From: Cryptomeria japonica
Lineage: Eukaryota; Streptophyta; Pinopsida; Cupressales; Cupressaceae
Direction of reading: 5' to 3'
Length of the DNA: 64,000 bases
NCBI RefSeq assembly: GCF_030272615.1
Contig: NC_081407.1
Span: 262,370,574-262,434,573 of the forward strand
The translations under genes were made by a program, and so were the position numbers. Positions 1 to 9,618 of the stretch are shown here, in pieces (position 1 is the stretch's first letter; every line of letters begins with the position of its first letter). The notes beneath the pieces are model-generated. The model was given only the letters and a program-made list of their open reading frames with translations, did no database searches and was not told where the DNA came from.

Positions 1-1111
1 TGATGGATCTTACATGAAGGAGATTGTTCCTATCTACCTTGGGAATGTGCAAAGTCTGTAAACGGTGATAACACATGATGGGTTATCAGTCGCCATGAAA
101 TCGGTGGAAAATGAACGAAGGAGAACATCTTGAGATTGGATCAAGTCTGTTGCATTTAATGCAGTATGCTCAATGGTTAGGATTGAACCATTTGAATTCC
201 TTAACCTAACAGGTTCAGGGTTTAGGGTTTATGCTATCGACCTATCTATTTCCTATAAGGTTGATGTTGTGTTTCTTTCTGAGGTTGTTGGCAAAAGTTG
301 TGTGTGTGTATCCAAGAGTAGAGATACATGATTCTTGCCAGACCAGAGGAGAGAAGTGATACCTACAGAGTGTGAGTGCAGAAGGTGAAGAGGAGCTTAA
401 GAAAATCGGCATTGGCATTAAGTGTTGTTACTAGATCATTGTAATACTTGTTGATCTCTAACCACCTCAACAGTTGAGAAATCCCTTAACAGGGTAGCGT
501 TAACCGGCTTGCTGTAAATCCTTTAATAGGGTGACTCAAAACCATTGAGTTCTTGAAATCCTCTAACAAGGTAACCTTTAACAGGGTTTAACCCTTAACC
601 AGGTGATCCCTAATAGGATCGGTTCCTAACAGAACCTATTGTATCAGTCTTTAACTAGACAAGGCTCCTAACAGAGCAGACTTCTAAAGAGGTCAAAAAC
701 AAGCTTGTGGGTATTCATCCCCATCGTGGTTTTTCCCAGTTGGGTTTCCATGTGAAAAATATGTGTGTCATGGGTGAGGTCTTCTTCATGTGATGCTATG
801 TTGTTTTCTGTCAAGTGGTGAATCATGTTGATCTAGTTGCTTATATGTATATCTTTGATGGTAGATTACCTGTTCATGCATTAGGGTGAAATGGAAGTGA
901 TGTGTTAGATTATATGAGAAGATAAGTGTCAACCAGTTTATGCTTGTCTCAGTTATTCTGGGTTTTGCCGGTTGTACTCTATTTTAGGACCGGTGTTACT
1001 GTTTGTCTATCAATGCACAATGTCTACTGATAAACCAATTTAAGAGTGTGTTTTTGTCTGTACTGATTCACCCCCCCCTCTTAGTACCAGTTTGGTACTA
1101 TCCGTTCATCA
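1..1111 (+). repeat. LTR fragment A (copia-type, 3' part)
   Basis: This is the 3' part of an LTR cut by the window edge. It carries many short motifs of the form CTAACAnGGT or CTTAACCnGGT between about 480 and 690. These are followed by the LTR module GTGGTTTTTCCCAGTTGGG at about 727-745 and a C-run before CTTAGTA at about 1071-1085. The same order of motifs occurs in every copia LTR of the window. No coding region is visible. The exact 3' border near 1111 is uncertain because no target duplication was found. Confidence 0.6.
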
Positions 1112-2153
1112 TTGAGTTATCATGATGTATTATAGTCTTTAGACTATCGGCGTTTTGCAGAAAGTGTTTACCGATCTGAAGTGGTATGAAGACCCCAAGT
1201 GGTTCGAAGATCTCAAGCGATACTAAGGAACAAAGCGGCACAACTTATATTTCCCAGTCTTCATTTTGTCAAACCGATAGCCGATATTTTTCTTTAACCG
1301 GTATTTTGTATGAACCGGTAATACTTTGTGATGAGTTACCAGCTGACATTTTGTGATGAGTTACCATCCACCGATTGTTTGACAGTGCTGACACTCCAAC
1401 GATGCTTTTTGTGTCATGTTACAGAATATGTCTAGATGCATTGAACCTAGGAAATTGTATTGTAATCCTATTGGACCGACATGAAATCAGATTCCTTTAT
1501 AAGGACATCATGTCTAGGGTTTTAGGTTGTTGCTAGGGTTCAAGGTGGTTGATGATTTAGAGAGAGTGTGAATGTGTGGAAGACTGAAGTAATGCTGGAA
1601 TGCATTAGGAGTGAGCTATCAAGGATCTAACCAAGCAATTTGTGCTATTTGCTAGATCACTCACTTGTTGATTACTCACATCTTCGACAAGTCTGAATCC
1701 CTTAACCGGGTAGGCCCAAAAGCCTTTTGTAAATCCTCTAACAAGGTGGTTCACATCTATGGATGTAAAATCCTCTAGCAAGGTAGTCTTTAATCAAACT
1801 TATCTCCTAACACAGATTGAGATTCCTAACAGGATCTATTCTGGTAAAGAACATTGTATGACCTTAACCAATCTGACCTTAACCGATCTGGTTCCTATTC
1901 TGCAGATAGTTACTTGTGAGTTCCATCTCACCGTGGTTTTTCCCATTTGGGTTTCCACGTCAAAATCTCTTGTGTTATGGTGTTTGTGCTTCTGTGGGTG
2001 AATGCATTATTTTCTATTTGGTTTGCATGTGTGCTAACTGGTTTGTTTGCTAAATTGTTTTACCAGTTTACTGTTAGTCTAGCAAAGTGTTTAAGTACAG
2101 AGATTTTTGGCATACTAATTCACCCCCCCTCTTAGTATTCATCAGGTTCATCA
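1112..2153 (+). repeat. LTR B (copia-type, related to A)
   Basis: This LTR has the same architecture as fragment A but is clearly diverged from it. A TATA-like TTTATAAGG lies at about 1497-1505. CTAACAAGGT-type motifs fill 1690-1900, the GTGGTTTTTCCCATTTGGG module lies at about 1934-1952, and a C-run before CTTAGTATTC lies near 2122-2140. The end at TTCATCA (2153) is a best guess. It abuts the damaged 3' side of element G, so it or its parent element probably truncated G. Small reading frames inside it are not genes. Confidence 0.55.
1497..1505 (+). promoter_or_regulatory. TATA-like box of LTR B
   Basis: TTTATAAGG stands in the middle of LTR B, upstream of the CTAACAAGGT-rich stretch, where an LTR promoter is expected. 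The assignment rests on sequence and position only. Confidence 0.4.
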
Positions 2154-2230
2154 TGTCTGGAGAAGAGGTGACATGGTATCCACTGATCGACGGACTGTAG
2201 ATTATGTCGCTATCTTCTCATCGATTTTAG

Positions 2231-2482
2231 ATGGAGCTCGCTGCGGAGTTCCTCCCTCGAATCTACCTGATCATCCTTGTTCCAAATGGCACTAAATGGT
2301 ACACCAACTTCAGGGACTACATATTCCCGCAAGTTTTGATGCTAGAGATTCCTCCTGACATAGTCCTTGTGATCATGGCTGAAGAGTCTGGAAGCGCTTC
2401 AGATCATGAGTGGTCAGAAGGGGAAGATGCAACGGACAATACTAAAGACTTTGATTTTTCTCCTGGGGGAGCAAGAGGATGA
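2231..2482 (+). other. Open frame of 83 codons antisense to G
   Basis: This open frame lies in the 3' non-coding part of G, on the opposite strand. The predicted protein starts with a hydrophobic stretch and ends acidic (EWSEGEDATD). I do not recognise it. Some plant Tat elements carry antisense frames between integrase and the 3' LTR, so it may be a relic of one. Chance is also possible at this length. The upstream end may have been cut by LTR B. Confidence 0.25.
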
Positions 2483-2758
2483 AAATGTTTCTTGTTAGTG
2501 ATAGCCTCCACTTTTCCTCTCTTGTTTAGATTTGACAAATACAACTAGAGGCGCTATTACATTTTGTAAATCTCTGTAAAACTTATTCGAAATATGATAA
2601 TCTCTCTCTTTTATTTAATAATGACATATTTGAAATTTCTCTCTATTTTCCTTAATAATGGCATATTTGAAAAAGGCAGCTTTACCAAGGGGAGAAAGCA
2701 AAAACAAATAAAAGCACATAAGAGCACTATTTACATTATATACGTCAGAGACACCAAG
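2483..2758. other. Non-coding 3' region of G
   Basis: AT-rich sequence between the integrase end and the antisense frame. On the minus strand a purine-rich run (AAGAGAGGAAAAGTGGAGG, about 2505-2523) could be a polypurine tract, but no LTR start follows it. Nothing else is recognisable. Confidence 0.4.
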
Positions 2759-3685
2759 CTAATAAAAAGGTTCTAGGTGGAACCCATTGACTAGGATCGT
2801 AAGAAGGTCTCCTTGCATATCCTTGAGTTTGAAAGAATTGTAACCTTTGCAACCCACTACACGGAAAGGACCCTCCCACAACCCGTCAAATTTAGCATGC
2901 CGGTCGAGTTTGGCAGCCCTTCCATTAAAATTTAAAACTAGGTCGCCCTGCTCGAATTGCAGACTAGAACCCTTTTTATTGTCAAACCAATTTTTAACGG
3001 TTAGTTGACGGGTCTGGAGAGCTTCAAATACCGCTTCTCTTGCTTCCTCCAGCTCAATGATTTTGGATAACCTCACATCCATGGGGCCATTTTTTGCTAC
3101 TTCAAAAGACTTAAGTAATTGCAAAGCTGGGATCTCCAAAGACATGGAAAACAAAGCGTCCTTCCCATAGACCAGTTTATAAAGGGAGGTCTTTAAAACT
3201 TGCTTTGGCGTTATCTGGTCCGCCCATAATGCACTCCTCAAATGGTGATGCCATTCCATTTTGTGTTCTGAGCCTATTCGTTTGATGAGTCTAACGAGAT
3301 TCTTGTTGGTGGACTTAGCGAGTCCCTTTCCTTGTGGATAATAGTTTGAGGAGGTTTTTAGATAAATACCTTTGCCGAGGGTGAACTAGGTGAGTTGTGA
3401 GCCTACAAATGCATGCGCATTGTCTGAAATTATGGTTTTTGGGGGACCACAACGACATACTAGATCTTCTAGGAAAGCTAAGATTTCGGACTCAGATTAA
3501 TTTTTTAGAGGGATGGCCTCAAACCATCGAGTGAAATAATCCATGGTAGTTAATATCCACTTGTGTCCAACTAAGTTTGGGGGGTTGATCATCCCTATGA
3601 AGTCGAGTCCCCATTGAGCAAAGGGTTCCTCCACCACTATGGGTTGAAGTGGCTCTCTCAGAGTCTCAGGGTCCACATTCCTATG
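2759..3685 (-). pseudogene. Integrase of element G (broken)
   Basis: The open part, 3259-2759 (166 aa), is the C-terminal integrase region, ending in a GPFRVVG...LKDMQGD fold typical of gypsy integrases. Upstream, across stops, the catalytic core is readable: FAQWGLDFIG, MDYFTRWFEAIP and ISDNAHAF supply the two Asp motifs. The third catalytic residue is changed: where AES is expected the sequence reads AKS (codon at 3314-3316), Glu to Lys. The N-terminal HHCC zinc finger is absent between the RNase H end and the core, so an internal deletion has removed it. The enzyme cannot be active. Confidence 0.8.
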
Positions 3686-5416
3686 CTAAGTACTCACATA
3701 AACCTTTTCCGTGGACTGTCTTGGTAGGCCTGACGTCAACGTCGTACTCCAAGATTTTGGTGATACAATTTGCCCTCTTCTCAGTGATGTCACCCTCCAT
3801 GATATACTCTCTGACTGAAGGATGAGCGACATACACCATAGTCTTGTTATAGGCGATGAAATGCCTTCACTTTTTAAGGCCCTTAACCACAATAGAGCTT
3901 GCTTTTCGATGAAGTTATACCTTGCCTCATATTCCTTTAGAGTTTTGGAGTGGAAAGCTATAGGGTGCTCGCCCCCTGACTCCACCTCTCTATGGGTTAG
4001 GACCACATCAATGCTATAGGGGCTAGAGAAAACATACATAATGAAGTTTTTAGTCATATCGAGATTGGACAACACAGGAGCTGAGAAAATAACTTCTTTA
4101 ATTTTCTCAAAAGCGTCATTCCCATCAGAAGTCCATTTAGAAAGTACTTCTTTTTTAAGCATCAGGGTGATGGGCCTCACCATTCCTGTGAAATCTAGAA
4201 TAAAATGACTAACAAAGTTAACCTTGCCCAGGAAAGACTGAACTCCCTTCTTATTGACAAGAAGGGGAAGCTGCTTTATCGCCTTGACCCAATCAGGATC
4301 GATGAAGACTCCTTCCTTGGATACAACATGCACTAGAAATTTGCCTTGCATAACACCAAAAATACACTTCTTTGGGTTCAAAGAGATTCCAAACTCTAAA
4401 CACTTTTGGAAAACCAGCTCTAAATGATCAAAATGGTCTTCCTTGTTTTTTGAAAATAGAGTCAGGTCATCCACATATATAAGGATGATCTTGTTAATGA
4501 GCTCCTTGAAGGCTAGGTCCATGGCCCTTTGGAAAGTTGCACTGACGTTCGACAACCCGAATGGCATTTTTTGATAGGAGAACATTCCCCATTTGGTCGT
4601 AAAGGTCATCTTATGCCGATCTTCCCCTTTTACTAGAACCTGATTGTAACCCGAATAACCATCTAGCATTGAGAACATTTCTGATCCTGCCACTGTGCTT
4701 AGTAATTGGTCCATTGATGGCAACGGGTAGTGATCTTTAAGGGATGCTTGGTTTAGATCCCTAAAATCCATGCACAGCCGGGTATCTACATTCTTTTTCC
4801 TTACAGGCACCAGATTGGATACCCACGTACTATGCTTGATGGGGTAGATGATTCTTGATTCTATCAACTTCCTTAATTCTTGGTCCATGAGTAACTCGAT
4901 TTTTGGATTAATAGATCTCTTCTTCTGTTGGACTGGTTTGGCTCCATCTATGAGTTTGATAGTATGCTGAATTACATCAGGATTGTATCCTTTCAAATCC
5001 TCATAAGACCATGCTAGCACACTTGCGTACTTGTCACAACATCAGGCCAACTTCTTTCGGTCTTGGGGGGAAATCTGAATTCTGACTTTGAGGATCCTAC
5101 CATTGCCTACCAACATTTTGGTATAGTCTCCTTTGTTAGCCGTAAGCTTTCGCTTATCATTTTTGGCGTCATCATGGTCGAAAAGATTTTCTAAGGTGAT
5201 TAACCCATTAGGGAGCTTATTTGACTTTAACTCTATGATTTGATCCCCGTAAGCTTCTTTAACCTTAGGTTGTAGTTGATCTACAAATTCTTCTAAGTTC
5301 TGGATGAATAGAGCGATTTTCTCGTCACTCTCAAAAACTTGCTGATGGGTATCATTATTAGGGATAGATGGTCTAACGATGATGCCAATCACTTGGGGGT
5401 TGACTAGCAAATCCAC
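3686..5416 (-). pseudogene. Reverse transcriptase and degenerate RNase H of G
   Basis: The frame from 5416 to 3686 is continuous apart from one TGA at 5042-5044. First comes a linker, then the RT entry motif WSYEDLKG. RT motifs follow: CMDFRDLNQ, the fingers-palm PFGLSN, and YVDD at about 4466-4477. The RNase H that follows has YVFSSPYSIDVVL where an active enzyme would show YTDAS, so the first catalytic Asp is missing. Loss of this RNase H is known for Tat elements that carry a second RNase H, as G does. The frame shifts near 3850, after which the RNase H tail (KGLCEYLA) continues in another frame. Confidence 0.85.
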
Positions 5417-5484
5417 AGTGGTGTAAAATGCAATCCAATAGTGGCCATCTGGTCAGCGGATGCATTTGTCTTGCGGGGAATCCT

Positions 5485-6075
5485 TTAGATGTTGAAAGCA
5501 TAGAAGCTTTCAATCAAATCCCACACTCTATGGCGGTAAGATCTCATATGGACATGTTTTGCATTGGAGATTCCCTGAATCTGATTAACAACAAGTTCAG
5601 AGTCACCCATAACCTTTAATTTCTTTATACCCACCTTTTTTGCTAACGTCAGACCCTGAATCAGTCCTTCGTATTCTGCTTCATTGTTGGAGCATGCAAA
5701 CTGTAAGCAAAAAGACTTTAGAATCTGTTCACCTGAAGGTGAAGTAAAACAAATCCCAGTGCTTGAGCCTACTTTTCCCCTTGCACCATCCAAATGCAGG
5801 GTCCAGAGTATAGAAGATAAATCCTCTTGGGTTAAGGGGTCTTTAACTAGTTTTGGGATAACTTGATCTTCATAAAAAATGCAGTAAGTACCAAGACCAG
5901 TGGCATGATAATTTGAATATGGGTCACAGTCAATAAATTCCTTGAGAAAAACATCCTGTCCTAGAGAGGTATCTCCTGTTATTTCTTCATCCTCAATGGA
6001 TTCCATCATCTTTCTTTCTTCGCCAGAGATTGAAATGTGAGTGGGCTCAAAATAGAGCATAGATTGATTTGCCAA
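5485..6075 (-). pseudogene. Archaeal-type RNase H domain of G (upstream of RT)
   Basis: This is a type I RNase H of the archaeal-like kind with its acidic residues readable: LHLDGARG, NNEAEYEGLIQGL and MGDSELVVNQIQG. It would degrade the RNA strand of RNA-DNA hybrids during reverse transcription. It lies between protease and RT, not between the first RNase H and integrase. After the stop at 5485 the tail continues (RIPRKTNASADQMA) and a frameshift precedes the RT linker. The acidic residues look intact, so this domain decayed little before the copy died. Confidence 0.8.
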
Positions 6076-6129
6076 ATGTTCAACATGGAGGGGTTCTAAG
6101 AGGATTTTGGGCTTGGCACCCTGTTGAGT

Positions 6130-6969
6130 GTAGAGGATAAGGTGAGATCAATCTAAAGATAGGTAACCTCCTATCTTGGCAGTGAAATATCTAGAGAGGC
6201 AGAGGCCAAAAATAGGGGGAATATCGATAATCACTACTTCTTGTAACATTGTGACACTAGGACATGCGAACAATGTTAGCAAAAGATTTTTAATGAGGCC
6301 CATGGTCTACACCTTCTTCCCATCTAATTGCATAACACCATGATTTAATGGCTCATACTTAATATTTAACACCTTAGCGATTTGCTTAGGCATGACGCTA
6401 GTGTTGGTGCCAAAGTCTATCATAGAATTATGTAGCAGCTTGTCCTCTACTATGAGGGTCAAAGAGAAAGGCTTGGGTTTAGGCCTACCTTCTGATTGAG
6501 ATTTAGCCGAAATGACTTCATTTGTCAATATTGCTGGCGAGTATGATCTATCTGCAGGAGGCTGAGAAGTTTGTTTGCTGACCAATGGAGAAGTAGCAAC
6601 TTTCCCACTAGGGGGTTTAGCCTCCTCAAAAAAGGCTTCCTTCAAATGAATCCTTTGCTCTTGGATAGAGAGAAGATCCCATAAAGATACATTATCTAGG
6701 GCTTTCCTCAACTGCTCCACCACGTCCAGTACTAAAGGCACCAACATCTTTGTTTCTTTGCGTTTATAGGGAATAAAATATTTCCTTGGATAAGTAATAG
6801 TAGCTATGGGCTCCTCAAGAACTTTGTTGGCAGGGAAATTCCCTTGTGTGTTTACATTTTCTACCATGAAGAACCTCTTTGATCTAAGATTATAATCTGA
6901 TTGCACTTGAGGAGACCTCAAGCTTGATGGGGCTGCACCATTAGTCATCACAACATCCTCTTCTTCCAT
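6130..6969 (-). pseudogene. Protease and gag-pol linker of G
   Basis: The frame runs from 6969 with a TAG at 6307-6309, then continues in frame. The first part carries VSLWDLLSIQEQRIHL, a motif that precedes the protease in Tat elements. The aspartic protease active site reads IDFGTNTSVMP: Asp and Gly are kept, with Phe where Ser or Thr is usual. The second half (IDIPPIFGLCLSRYFTAKIGG) matches the post-protease region of Tat polyproteins. The protease would cleave the gag-pol precursor in the particle. Confidence 0.7.
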
Positions 6970-7008
6970 CCAAGAGAAAAGTGCATGATCTGGGGCTATT
7001 TTCGCTTC

Positions 7009-7267
7009 CTACTCCATCGATATGCCTTGCATCTGGGCAATGAAAGATGCATTATCCATGCCGGGGGCCACATAGGTCGAGTCATTAGCCGCCATACCTT
7101 GGCAGTGCTGCTTTGCAAGATTTTGCTGTAGATTACCTCTCGGACAATTTCTTGGGGTGTGTGCACTGTTACATGGAAAACACCAAGAGTTGGTCTTGTC
7201 TACCAGATTATTTTGTCCCACTGTCAACTCTTTACTAGTGTTAGGGTAGACTGCTTGCAATGGATTG
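7009..7267 (-). pseudogene. Gag C-terminal part of G with zinc knuckle
   Basis: This is the gag portion left of the N1 insertion. It holds one knuckle, CFPCNSAHTPRNC, spaced CX2CX3HX4C, one residue shorter than the usual CX2CX4HX4C. The reading frame upstream of 7267 belongs to the N1 LTR and is not part of gag. The gag resumes at 13881. Knuckles of this type bind the element RNA in the particle. Confidence 0.7.
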
Positions 7268-8092
7268 TGTTGGCATATGCACACTCTAATGAGACATTGT
7301 AGGTGATTGAAGGTTTTGTCATTGATGGCAACCTTGCAATCCCATGGCACCGACAAGGCATTATACCGACAAGGCATTACACTGACAAGTTAGTGCACCG
7401 ACAGTAGATCACACTCTACATCAGTACTCAGGACACTCGCACCAACACAAAGAAAGGAAGTATACCGGCACAAAGGCTGACATGATTTTGTTATATTACA
7501 TTTTGTTTATTATTGTAAAAACTTTGTAAGTTGACTTGGCAAATTGTAAAATGACTCTTATATATAAAAGAGATCATTGTAGACATTTTGTAAAAAAAAG
7601 AGAGAGCGAAAAAAAAAAATATAAGGTAGACCTATTATGCGAAATATAGGTTGAAGGGTTTATGTAAGAAGCAGAGCAGCAACCGATTCTAGATCTGGCA
7701 TTATAGATGCTATTGTAAAGCAGTACAAGATATTGGATTTGTATAATCCACATTGTAAGTCATTGAGACTTCCCATTGAGTAGTGAGCTCTAGGCAGTTG
7801 GCCTTCAGGCATGTGCATGCCCCTATTGTAAGTAATATTCTCTTATTGGCCAGTGAGTGAATATTGTGGGTCACAAATCCCACCGAGGTTTTTCCCACAC
7901 TGGGTTTCCTCATTAAATCTTTGTGTTATGGTGTGCTTTTCATGTGGATGTTCTTAATTCTGTTTATTACATTATTTCTTGCATACCGGTACATTGTTAT
8001 AATATGTTCTGCATGTTTTAAGTTAAGAAATTCTAATTACCAGTTAGATACTAATTCACCTCCCCCTCTCAGTATCTATGGGATTCCTAACA
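7268..8092 (+). repeat. 5' LTR of N1
   Basis: The LTR starts TGTTGGCATATGCACACTCC and ends GATTCCTAACA. A strong TATA box lies at 7559-7569. The GGTTTTTCCC module with its GGGTTTCC partner lies at about 7888-7910, and a C-rich tract followed by CAGTATC precedes the end. It differs from the 3' LTR at scattered positions and by a few small indels. Small open frames inside it are incidental. Confidence 0.92.
7559..7569 (+). promoter_or_regulatory. TATA box of N1 5' LTR
   Basis: TATATATAAAA follows CTCT; the same sequence is in the 3' LTR at 13349-13359. N2 has the weaker CATATATGTATGAG at the matching place. It is the likely core promoter for the genomic transcript, since transcription should start a short way downstream within the LTR. 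Confidence 0.6.
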
Positions 8093-8094
8093 AT

Positions 8095-8106
8095 TGGTAT
8101 CAGAGC
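8095..8106 (+). promoter_or_regulatory. Primer binding site of N1
   Basis: TGGTATCAGAGC begins three bases after the LTR. It matches the 3' end of initiator methionine tRNA, the usual primer of plant copia elements. Confidence 0.85.
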
Positions 8107-8163
8107 CTAGTCCTCTATTTTCATAAGTCTAATAGCTTGAGGAAGATCTTGACACCGGTAAAG

Positions 8164-9252
8164 ATGGAAAATCTGATGAAGCAACTTGAAGGAGCTCTTT
8201 TAGACTATGATGCAGAAAAGTTGAAAAATATCAAACTAGAAGATGATTTAAGGGCAGCTTAGGATATCATTCAGGCACTTCAAGAGAATCTTACTGTTGC
8301 AAGAAATAAGAGAAGAGAACTTTGTGAAAAGTTGCAAAATGAGAATGATGAAAAGGAATCACTTAATGATCAGATAAGCAAGCTGAAACAAGAGAACATG
8401 ACAACAAAGAATGAGATGTAGGATATGACAATGAGATTTTGCAAAGAGATTGAGGATAGGAAGAAGAATGAAGAAGAATTGACTAGAAGACTAAGTGATG
8501 CAGCAAATGAGAACACAAGACTTAGCTATGAAAATGACTTGTTGAAGACAGATCTGATGCACACTCAGAATGACTCCAATGAATTGATGAGATAGAAAGA
8601 AGTCTTAGAAAGAGAACTAGAAACTGCAAATCAACATAAAGAAAAATTCAAGAAAAGCTCAGAGGAATTTGGCACCTTGCTAAAGAATCAAAAACCTCAA
8701 GGTGACACTTCTGGAATTGGCTTAGAAGTTGGTGAAAGCTCCGGTACTGCAAATACTTAGAGCAAACCGGTAAGACAACCTAATGCTTATAAATTCAATG
8801 GAAAATGCTTTAACTGTAATAAGTATGGTCATAGAGAAAATGAATGTAGATCTAGAAGTTATCAGAATATCAACATACCCACTGGTCAATGTTTAAAATG
8901 CAACAAAGTTGGTCACAACTTTGAAAACTGCAGAATGAATGTGAGATGTTATGTTTGTGGAAGATTTGGATACCTATCTAATCAATGTAGAACACAAACC
9001 GGCATAGGTTATGGGAAAGCTACTCAAAAGAATAATGTGACTTGTTATGCATGTAACAAGATTGGGCATATTGCAAAATTCTGTAGAAGTAAAGGATCAC
9101 CGGTAGACAACAAAAGTTCTAGCTTGAAAGGCAAAGAAAAAGTTGAAGAGGTTAAGCAAGAATTCTCAAAACAATGGATTAGAAAAGCTGATCTAAATAT
9201 TGGGAATACTCCTCCACTGGTAGAACCAATCAATGCTTCACCGATAGGATAG
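8164..9252 (+). pseudogene. N1 ORF1: coiled coil with four CCHC knuckles
   Basis: One frame with in-frame TAG codons near 8260, 8418, 8594 and 8758. The N-terminal half is rich in Glu, Lys and Leu heptads and should form a coiled coil. The C-terminal part has four knuckles: CFNCNKYGHRENEC, CLKCNKVGHNFENC, CYVCGRFGYLSNQC and CYACNKIGHIAKFC. In the third the His is Tyr in this copy; N2 keeps His. Four knuckles and no recognisable copia capsid domain are unusual for gag. It most likely binds element RNA as a gag substitute. At least two of the stops are CAG in a sister copy, so they look like C-to-T decay. Confidence 0.8.
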
Positions 9253-9618
9253 AGTGATGCTTCATCGACAGGATTGAGCAGTGCTCCACTGGTAGGAAGA
9301 TCTTCATCTAATTGAAGAAAGTTTCCTTGAGGTTTTGGAAATCTAATGACACGTGCTATTATTCCCTCGGTTATAGATAAGAAGTTGGGAATTACTTGTT
9401 ACCGACAGACAATGTTAAGTGAATACTTAATCAACATGCATTTAATGTGGTAGATGGCGAAAAGATAATATAAATTTGAGGTTTTGGCTCCATTCCATTT
9501 CACCTAGATTTCAAACCTACGAAGAGCGCGAAGATTCCGAGCTAAGGCATTCTGAGCAAGAGGCAAGAACACTCCAAGCAATCATCCATCCTAAAGGCAG
9601 TAAAAGGTATTTTATCAT
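9253..9618 (+). other. ORF1-ORF2 spacer of N1 with conserved block
   Basis: Non-coding spacer. The block GCATTTAATGTGGTAG (about 9438-9453) followed by a TATA-like site is kept in N2 and N3 at the same distance from ORF2, while the sequence around it is less alike. Confidence 0.5.
9469..9476 (+). promoter_or_regulatory. Candidate internal TATA box before ORF2 (N1)
   Basis: TATAAATT stands 150 bp before the ORF2 start. N2 has TATAAAAC 149 bp before its ORF2, and N3 has TATAAAAC 150 bp before its ORF2. The spacing is kept across three copies. It may drive a separate ORF2 transcript; this is inference. Confidence 0.4.

Noticed and set aside
1-2153. A complete small element with A and B as its two LTRs
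   Set aside because: A and B are too diverged, lie nearly side by side, and have no primer site or duplication between them.
7864-8262. 132-codon frame across the LTR of N1 and its relatives at 13647, 22464 and 46866
   Set aside because: It runs through LTR end and primer site; only the part from 8164 belongs to ORF1.
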